DNA of 18,480 bases. Origin: CAYLXU01 sp964388055 (lineage in GTDB: Bacteria; Patescibacteriota; Minisyncoccia; UBA6257; JACRHW01). Positions 13,456 to 18,480 of the stretch are shown here, piece after piece. Each line of letters begins with the position of its first letter. The stretch's first letter is position 1. The stretch lies in assembly GCA_964388055.1 (NCBI GenBank), contig CAYLXU010000010.1, positions 1 to 18,480 on the forward strand, read 5' to 3'. The translations under genes were made by a program, and so were the position numbers. A model generated the notes under the pieces. It had not been told where the DNA came from. It was given only the letters and a program-made list of their open reading frames with translations, and did not search any database.

Positions 13456-13968
13456 CTACTTCTTCTCCAAAATTTTGAGTTCTCTTAATGCCTCTTCGAC
13501 AAAAACCCGATCCCGCGTCCCCGGAGACATCTTGCCCAACACCTTCGCAACTCCTGCCAAAACTAATTCTTCAGTTTCTTTTTGCAGTGAATCCGTCATC
13601 TTCACCTTTTCCTCTTGAATAACTCGTTTTGCCTCTACAATAGCTGCCTCCGTTTTTTGCAATGCCTCCTGCAAAATCTCTTCCTTTTTATGATTTGCCT
13701 TCTCTTCAGCCTCAGTTACGATATTTACCCCATCCCTCTTTGCCCCCTCGAGAATCTCCTCTCTTAGCTCTTGGATCCTCTTGAGTTCAAATTCTGCATC
13801 CTTCGCAAACTGAATACCCTCTTCTATCTTCTGTTTTCTTTTCTGCAACACATCGAGAACGGGACGATATACAAATCTCCTCAATATAAAAAGGAGAAGA
13901 GCAAAGTTCACCATCTGAGCGAGCAGCAGTTTCCAGTCAATACCAAAATGTTCAATAAATTCTTGCAT
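13456..13968 (-). CDS. atpF: ATP synthase Fo b subunit
   Basis: 170 aa. One N-terminal membrane helix (DWKLLLAQMVNFALLLFILRRFVYRPVL), then a long charged coiled coil (about residues 40-140, rich in Glu/Lys/Ala) that forms the peripheral stalk, and a C-terminal part that meets delta. A single b gene is present, so a homodimer is expected. No Shine-Dalgarno; the start context TCGAATTATG resembles that of atpG. It is separated from atpE by a 124-base inverted-repeat element, the most unusual gap in the operon. Confidence 0.97.
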   Translation of the reverse strand: MQEFIEHFGIDWKLLLAQMVNFALLLFILRRFVYRPVLDVLQKRKQKIEEGIQFAKDAEFELKRIQELREEILEGAKRDGVNIVTEAEEKANHKKEEILQEALQKTEAAIVEAKRVIQEEKVKMTDSLQKETEELVLAGVAKVLGKMSPGTRDRVFVEEALRELKILEKK

Positions 13969-13995
13969 AATTCGATAGAGAAATTACCAATTGCC

Positions 13996-14119
13996 AGAAA
14001 CTTTTGTTTTTGGATGAAATGCGAGGCGCACGCGAGAATAAACCGAACTGTATTTAGATGATACAGCGAGGAAACACCACAGCGCGCAACAACGCAGTTC
14101 GCCAAAAACAAAAGTTTCT
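13996..14119 (-). repeat. 124-base element with 18-bp perfect terminal inverted repeats, atpE-atpF gap
   Basis: AGAAACTTTTGTTTTTGG (13996-14013) is the exact reverse complement of 14102-14119. Between them lie 88 bases of visibly higher GC with two nested inverted repeats: CGAACTG (14044-14050)/CAGTTCG (14095-14101) and CTGTAT (14048-14053)/ATACAG (14061-14066). These share bases 14048-14050, so they exclude each other. One arm ends in the first base of the atpE stop codon. No credible ORF, no target duplication and no T-run after the stem, so it is not a simple terminator. In the atp transcript it would form a large stem-loop. Confidence 0.8.
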
Positions 14120-14346
14120 TAGACGAATTTGATAATCAGTGCAACAACCAACGCATAAATCGCAATAGCCTCCGCGAACGCAATCGCAAGAATCATTGCA
14201 GTTTGAATCTTTGGGGCAGCCTCAGGATTTCTTCCAATGGCCTCCAAAGCCTTTCCAGCCAAAATGCCGATTGCGAGACCTGGTGCAATAGTTCCCACAG
14301 CCATCACAAGAGCAGTAGCTAAAAGTTTCATTGATTCTACTTCCAT
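14119..14346 (-). CDS. atpE: ATP synthase Fo c subunit
   Basis: 75 aa hairpin of two membrane helices that forms the rotor ring. Visible: helix 1 with GTIAPGLAIGILAGKALEAIG; the polar loop RNPEA (39-43; family R-Q-P); helix 2 with AFAEAIAIYALVVALII and the ion-carrying carboxylate Glu59. The position of the Na+-ligand Gln in Na+-type c subunits is Ile26, and the residues after Glu59 are Ala-Ile instead of Ser-Thr, so H+ coupling is expected (inference). Start ATG 14346 matches usual c subunits (ME.ES.K); Met6 is an alternative. No Shine-Dalgarno. Confidence 0.97.
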   Translation of the reverse strand: MEVESMKLLATALVMAVGTIAPGLAIGILAGKALEAIGRNPEAAPKIQTAMILAIAFAEAIAIYALVVALIIKFV

Positions 14347-14352
14347 AAGAAT

Positions 14353-14467
14353 AAATTCAAAATTTAAAGGTCAAAATTCAAAATGACAATTCAAAATGCA
14401 AAATTATTAAATCTCATTTAAAATTTTACATTGTCATTTTTATTTTTGAGATTTACATTTTAAATTC
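14353..14467. repeat. AT-rich imperfect inverted repeat with 38-base arms, atpB-atpE gap
   Basis: The arms 14353-14390 and 14430-14467 pair at about 31 of 38 positions without gaps; the inner 11 bases (AAAATGACAAT against its complement) are perfect. The loop is 39 bases. Arms consist of repeated AAATTCAAAAT-like units. The element fills most of the 156-base gap between atpB and atpE. I recall similar AT-rich palindromic repeats between genes in CPR genomes but cannot verify this. No ORF inside. Confidence 0.65.
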
Positions 14468-14502
14468 TTGCTTTTATTTAATAATCGACTTTAAACTTTT
14501 CA

Positions 14503-15231
14503 TTAATGATGTTCTGCAGTTGCTAGCCCAATAAAAACCGTCGTAAGCATCGCGAACACAAGTGCCTGGATAAACCCCACAAAAAGTTCCAATCCTAAAA
14601 AAGGAACTGGCACAACGTAAGGTGCCAAAAATGCCATAATCACGAGCAGCACTTCTCCTGCAAAAATATTACCAAACAACCGAAAAGAAAACGATATCAT
14701 TTTAGCAATCTCTGAAATAAATTCAAGGATACCAACAAAAAAGTCCACAGGGCTTCTGAGGGTAAAAAACTTGTTTAGATGTTTCCCAATACCGATTGCA
14801 GCCACCCCAAATATGTGAACAAAAAAGAGCGCGACAATAGCTAGGGCCAGCGTAATATTTATGTCGCTCGCCCCAGAGCGAAGAAGGGGCACAAAAACCT
14901 CTCCCCCTTCTTTAACCTCAAAAAAACCAATTGAACCGACCCCGGGCACAATCCCAAACCAATTTGAAGTTAAAACAAACAAAAAAATAGTACCAACTAC
15001 AGGGAGATAGTACTCTGCCTTTTTTCGTGATCCAAATACCCCTTCCATCATTCCAATCAAACCCTCAAGAACCACCTCCGTCACATTCTGAATAAAAGAA
15101 GGAACGAGAGCGCTGCGTCTCGAAATTATAACACCCAGAACCAACCAAAATGCAACCACAATCCATGCAGCCAAAAGTGTGTTGGTCACAAATCCAAAAA
15201 TGTGCTCTGCGGCTATTTCTATATGGGGCAT
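14503..15231 (-). CDS. atpB: ATP synthase Fo a subunit
   Basis: 242 aa multi-pass membrane protein that forms the ion half-channels against the c-ring. Visible: an N-terminal segment IEIAAEHIFGF; helices around 19-37, 78-96 and 125-147; and the key helix EIAKMISFSFRLFGNIFAGE with the essential Arg184 and Asn188; then the last helix GFIQALVFAMLTTVFIGLA with Gln222. ATG 15229-15231 is chosen over TTG 15249. No Shine-Dalgarno and no convincing promoter of its own. First gene of the a-c-b-delta-alpha-gamma-beta-epsilon operon. No atpI was seen upstream. Confidence 0.97.
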   Translation of the reverse strand: MPHIEIAAEHIFGFVTNTLLAAWIVVAFWLVLGVIISRRSALVPSFIQNVTEVVLEGLIGMMEGVFGSRKKAEYYLPVVGTIFLFVLTSNWFGIVPGVGSIGFFEVKEGGEVFVPLLRSGASDINITLALAIVALFFVHIFGVAAIGIGKHLNKFFTLRSPVDFFVGILEFISEIAKMISFSFRLFGNIFAGEVLLVIMAFLAPYVVPVPFLGLELFVGFIQALVFAMLTTVFIGLATAEHH

Positions 15232-15257
15232 ATTTAAAATAAAAGCCAAAAGGTAAA

Positions 15258-15303
15258 ACTAAAAAATCAAAATTGTGGAATCCGCCTATGGGCGGATAAT
15301 TTT
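15258..15303 (-). terminator. Hairpin between the isomerase gene and atpB, possible weak terminator
   Basis: Perfect 7-bp GC-rich stem ATCCGCC (15280-15286) / GGCGGAT (15291-15297), loop TATG, extendable by AAAATT (15269-15274) / AATTTT (15298-15303) across a 5-base bulge. On the minus strand the next T-runs come only after TCCACAA, so termination may be partial. It could be an attenuator, an mRNA-stabilising stem or a genome-wide palindromic repeat. Confidence 0.45.
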
Positions 15304-15330
15304 AATTGATGAGAAACATATAAACCCAAA

Positions 15331-16299
15331 TTAGCCTATCAGTTTCTTGAATTCTTCTACCATAGGAACCGCCTCGGGTTCAAGACCGTATGTTTGAGCA
15401 ATATAATATGATGCCCAATCGGCAAGAATGAGTGAAGAAAAAATCTTCTCAATACGAGTACGCCCCTTAAGTGGAACTGTGAGCACCTGCAACCCACGAT
15501 CTCGGACAACCTCTTCGAACTTCCCCATTCTTTTTATGATCTTTTGGTGATCTTCATTATCGCTGAGGAGCACAAAACAATTTTTCTCCGAAAGTTGCCT
15601 TGTAGAATCGTTCACATCGAAACCTGTCATTTCATTATGGTTCAACTCAGGAAACACATTGTAAAACGCAGGTATTTTTCCGGTTTCATTAAATTTGATT
15701 TTCCAATTATACGCAACAACCTGGTTACGTGTCGAGGCATAACACAAAGGCACATATCCCTTTAGTTTTTCCGCAATCCACCTTCCTTCGTCTTCCCACT
15801 GCAATGGCTTTATTGTTTGTGCCAGCTCGGAAATCTCAGCAAGTCCTCTCTCATCCCTCAAGAGTTTTAGAGTAGCCACTACCATAAAGCCAATTGCAGA
15901 CCTTGGCTGGATTCCTGTATCTGGAATTTGCACATGGGGAACCCCAAACTTCTCAGACCAGTCCAAAAGCTGCCCACCCGTTGAAATAGAAGCCACAGAC
16001 ATACCCCGCTCTGTTGCCTCTTGAAACGCCGAGAGCGCTTCTTCGGTATTACCAGAATACGAACTGATTAGTACCAAACAATTCTTGATCTGCGCATCGC
16101 TAAGCATAGGAAGCCCATAGTCCTTATGAACAATGATCTCAAAAGAAGGTTTCCATGCTCTAATGAGTTCCGCAGCAATTGCGGAACCACCCATACCCAC
16201 CACCACAATCGTACCCACCCCTTTAAGGCGAGAGACGAATTTAATATCTGGATTGTATTCAAACTGCCCCGAAAAATTTTTTATCGCATTATACATCAT
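15331..16299 (-). CDS. Bifunctional phosphoglucose/phosphomannose isomerase
   Basis: 322 aa, the size of the archaeal-type PGI/PMI family. It interconverts glucose-6-P or mannose-6-P with fructose-6-P. Visible: the first SIS domain with GMGGSA (35-40) and SSYSGNTEE (79-87), which bind the sugar phosphate; QPRSAIGF (131-138); and the second SIS domain with PELNHNEMTGF (217-227), holding the catalytic Glu/His region of this family. Start: tandem ATG at 16299 and 16296; no Shine-Dalgarno. It lies 60 bases after the Zwf-Gnd stop in the same direction with no clear promoter, so it is likely co-transcribed; fructose-6-P and glucose-6-P link it directly to that enzyme. Confidence 0.95.
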   Translation of the reverse strand: MMYNAIKNFSGQFEYNPDIKFVSRLKGVGTIVVVGMGGSAIAAELIRAWKPSFEIIVHKDYGLPMLSDAQIKNCLVLISSYSGNTEEALSAFQEATERGMSVASISTGGQLLDWSEKFGVPHVQIPDTGIQPRSAIGFMVVATLKLLRDERGLAEISELAQTIKPLQWEDEGRWIAEKLKGYVPLCYASTRNQVVAYNWKIKFNETGKIPAFYNVFPELNHNEMTGFDVNDSTRQLSEKNCFVLLSDNEDHQKIIKRMGKFEEVVRDRGLQVLTVPLKGRTRIEKIFSSLILADWASYYIAQTYGLEPEAVPMVEEFKKLIG

Positions 16300-16359
16300 A
16301 ACAAAAAGCCCAAGTTATTAATCATAAAAAACTTTTTTAAAACTTTTCATACTTTACAC

Positions 16360-18480
16360 TTAATTTATGTTGTGGCCCCCAAATTGGTTTCTTAATGTTG
16401 ATAAAACCTTACCGGCATAGTCTGGATTTTTTGCAGATCGTCTTCTAAAACGAAGCGCCTCCTCAATAACCTTAGCTTTTATTCCCAATTCTTTCGCCGT
16501 CTCCACTGTCCATGCGCCCTCCCCCGTATGCGCAACTACCCCAGTTACATCCTTAAGATCCTCCCCGTATCGTAAAAATCCATCCTTAAGCCACCCTATA
16601 AGCCGTGATTCAATAACACTTCCACTATTATACACATCCGCAACTCTCGTAAGATCAAAGTGGTATTTTGCCGATTTCATAATTGAAAACCCTTCAGCAA
16701 TTGCCTGCATCATGCCATACTCAATTCCATTATGGACCATTTTCACAAAGTGCCCCGCACCTGCGCCTTCAAAAAATTGATATCCACGCTCTTTTGCAAT
16801 GTCACGAAAAAGGGGGCGCAATATCTCAAAAACTTCTTTATCTCCACCAACCATTAACGAGGCACCATTCAACGCTCCTCCAGGCCCACCAGAAACCCCA
16901 ACATCTACAAAATGAATCCCTCGTCTTTTTAATTTTTTATATCGAGATATAGAATCCTTATAAAATGCATTTCCTCCATCAACAATCACATCTCCTTTGT
17001 TAAGAAATTTTACGATGCCTTGTTTTCCAAAAAGAACCTCATCTATTGCCCCTTCACCTTTTTGCTTAGATGGGAGCATGCACCAAACAATACGACGAGG
17101 TTTAAGTTTCCTTGAGATGTCTGCGAGCACATATGCACCCACAAGTCCCTCTTTTACTAATTCATCTGTCACTACGCTTGACCTATTAAAACCAACCACA
17201 TTCCAACCTTTTTGCAATAACTGTCTTGCTAAATTTCCACCCATCTTCCCAAGTCCGATAATTGCAACCTCCTTTCTCTCTGGTCCTAAGGATCCTTTCT
17301 GTTCAATACATCTTGCCATAAGAATGACCTCGCTTGTGTTGGGGACATAGCTTCGTAACCCCTTTGAGTCCTTCTTCCACTCTCGCACAATAGGATCAAT
17401 ATACCTCCACATTGCCATAACCTCATCCGTACTTACAAAAAGCGTCTGATCACCCGAAATACAATCAAGAAGCAATTTTTCATACTCTTCAACATACTGA
17501 GCCACATAGGAAGCCCCTCTCAAAAGAAAATCAAAGGTTCTCTCTTCCATTTCAAAAGAGAAACCCGGTTTCTTAGACCAAAATCGGATAACAATACCCT
17601 CCTTTGGCTCAAGAGAAATTACCACTTTATTTTTGTAATGCTCCTCCACCTCTTTCGGACACAAACACGGCATGGGATGTCGAAACGTGATAACAATCTC
17701 CTTTCTCCTTTCTCCCAATCGCTTCCCTCCTTCTAAAAATATTGGTACGCCTTCCCAGCGGGAATTCTTGAGAGAAGCAATGATCTTGAAATACGTTTCT
17801 GTGCGAGACCCGACCTGCACCCCACGAATAGTGCCATATCCTTCATACTGTCCACGAAACGTACGGGATCGGACATCCGTCCCCACAAGAGGGGAAAGAT
17901 CACGCAATGCGCGTGCCCTTTCCCGACGTATCGCTTTCGCATCATACGTAATCGGATGATCCATTGTAACAAGTGCGAGCATCTGAAGAAGATGATTTTG
18001 TCCAACATCAACAAGTGCACCCACCCTATCGTAAAACTCCCCCCTTTCTTCAACCCCAATATCCTCAAAAAGACGTATGTCAATACGTTCAATGTGTTTA
18101 CCATCCCAACTATCCTCAAAAAGACTATTAGAAAATCGAAAACTTAATATGTTCTGGATCATCTCTTTTGCAAGATAATGATCAATGCGATAAATTTGTT
18201 CTTCTCTAAAAAGTGCCCCCAGCAAAGCATCCAGCCGCTCTGCTGTTTTTAGATCACCCCCAAACGGCTTTTCCACTAACACACGTGTCCACCCACCTTC
18301 ATTACCATCACTCCCCACACCGCACGGGATAGTAAGGCCCGAAGCAGCCAATCGCTTAAAAATACCTTCGTACAATTCTGGGGGAACAGCAAGATAAAAT
18401 AACTTGTTGCTACACACACCCCACTGATCATCAATCCCCTTAAGCGTGCTCGCAAGCGAGGTGTAGAGGGTTTCCGCATC
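16360..18480 (-). CDS. Glucose-6-phosphate dehydrogenase / 6-phosphogluconate dehydrogenase fusion, N-terminus cut
   Basis: One open frame of 706 visible codons with two enzymes. The first part (18480 to about 17285) is Zwf without its N-terminal Rossmann start: NKLFYLAVPPELY, VEKPFGGD (from about 18276), the active-site RIDHYLAKE (about 18189-18163), and the C-terminal beta-sheet domain to DPIVREW and VPNTSEVILM. The second (about 17274-16360, roughly 303 aa) is a short-type Gnd: GLGKMGGN (17256-17233), NRS at the end of beta-2 (suggests NADP+), DGGN, SGGPGGALNG, GHFVKMVHNGIEYG and the C-terminal RNQFGGH. Together they take glucose-6-P to ribulose-5-P and make two NADPH; the lactonase step is not in the window. 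The linker is short (KGSLGPERKEV), and AAAGGAGG occurs at the joint (17268-17275). Confidence 0.95.
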   Translation of the reverse strand, partial: DAETLYTSLASTLKGIDDQWGVCSNKLFYLAVPPELYEGIFKRLAASGLTIPCGVGSDGNEGGWTRVLVEKPFGGDLKTAERLDALLGALFREEQIYRIDHYLAKEMIQNILSFRFSNSLFEDSWDGKHIERIDIRLFEDIGVEERGEFYDRVGALVDVGQNHLLQMLALVTMDHPITYDAKAIRRERARALRDLSPLVGTDVRSRTFRGQYEGYGTIRGVQVGSRTETYFKIIASLKNSRWEGVPIFLEGGKRLGERRKEIVITFRHPMPCLCPKEVEEHYKNKVVISLEPKEGIVIRFWSKKPGFSFEMEERTFDFLLRGASYVAQYVEEYEKLLLDCISGDQTLFVSTDEVMAMWRYIDPIVREWKKDSKGLRSYVPNTSEVILMARCIEQKGSLGPERKEVAIIGLGKMGGNLARQLLQKGWNVVGFNRSSVVTDELVKEGLVGAYVLADISRKLKPRRIVWCMLPSKQKGEGAIDEVLFGKQGIVKFLNKGDVIVDGGNAFYKDSISRYKKLKRRGIHFVDVGVSGGPGGALNGASLMVGGDKEVFEILRPLFRDIAKERGYQFFEGAGAGHFVKMVHNGIEYGMMQAIAEGFSIMKSAKYHFDLTRVADVYNSGSVIESRLIGWLKDGFLRYGEDLKDVTGVVAHTGEGAWTVETAKELGIKAKVIEEALRFRRRSAKNPDYAGKVLSTLRNQFGGHNIN

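Noticed and set aside
13908..14111. 67-codon minus-strand ORF across the inverted-repeat element
   Set aside because: It overlaps the start of atpF in another frame, shows no protein-like pattern, and is explained by the repeat.
13996..14119. Classical MITE or IS remnant
   Set aside because: No target site duplication and no transposase trace, and only one copy in the window; kept as an inverted-repeat element of unknown nature.
14119..14346. Na+-type c ring
   Set aside because: The Gln and Ser/Thr ligands of Na+-binding c subunits are replaced (Ile26, Ala60, Ile61), so H+ coupling fits better.
15241..15265. Promoter for atpB from TATTTT just before the ATG
   Set aside because: The -10 would end only four bases before ATG and no acceptable -35 was found; too weak to list.
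1..18480. tRNA, rRNA, CRISPR array, prophage or integrase
   Set aside because: No cloverleaf, regularly spaced repeats or such genes were seen on either strand by reading; a dedicated scan could not be run.

Overview
The window looks like a piece of a small, streamlined bacterial genome, most likely from the Candidate Phyla Radiation (Patescibacteria, Parcubacteria-like). This is an inference. It rests on an archaeal-type PGI/PMI isomerase, shortened ATP synthase delta and epsilon subunits, a DUF5671-like membrane gene of the kind I associate with Parcubacteria, many housekeeping genes without Shine-Dalgarno sequences, very short intergenic gaps and moderate-to-low GC. The code is standard: TGA ends several genes. 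No rRNA, tRNA, CRISPR array, IS element or phage gene was seen.

Layout. 1-1964 (-): uvrA, cut by the window edge, apparently without the usual insertion domain. 2023-2089: divergent promoters. 2121-2979 (+): two small unknown genes, each with its own promoter and nearly the same 18-base leader. 3054-5024 (-): uvrB, probably leaderless. 5073-5632 (-): two coupled small unknown genes. 5750-6319 (-): a membrane-anchored beta-carbonic-anhydrase-like protein, divergent from 6463-7311 (+): a NifU-type Fe-S protein and a Cys-rich partner. 7370-8348 (-): a DUF5671-like membrane gene interrupted by TGA where a Trp codon is expected, overlapping a single-pass membrane protein. 8460-15231 (-): a complete F1Fo ATP synthase operon in the order a-c-b-delta-alpha-gamma-beta-epsilon, followed at once by a second carbonic-anhydrase-like gene. 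15331-16299 (-): bifunctional phosphoglucose/phosphomannose isomerase. 16360-18480 (-): a Zwf-Gnd fusion, cut by the right edge.

How the genes work together. The right side couples sugar-phosphate isomerisation with the oxidative pentose phosphate pathway (NADPH and pentose-phosphate supply), directly upstream of ATP synthase and with no convincing promoter between, so a carbon/energy superoperon is plausible. The left side holds two of the three UvrABC excision repair proteins. The middle is a compact accessory block with recognisable promoters, strong ribosome binding sites and hairpin terminators that often run into the next promoter.

The best candidates for something undescribed are: the 124-base inverted-repeat element between atpE and atpF, with an 18-bp perfect stem and alternative internal hairpins; a second, AT-rich inverted repeat with 38-base arms between atpB and atpE; the Zwf-Gnd fusion with a Shine-Dalgarno-like sequence at the joint; the TGA-interrupted membrane gene; the paired carbonic-anhydrase paralogues, one in the atp operon; the matched promoter/leader modules of the two unknown genes; and the shortened UvrA.
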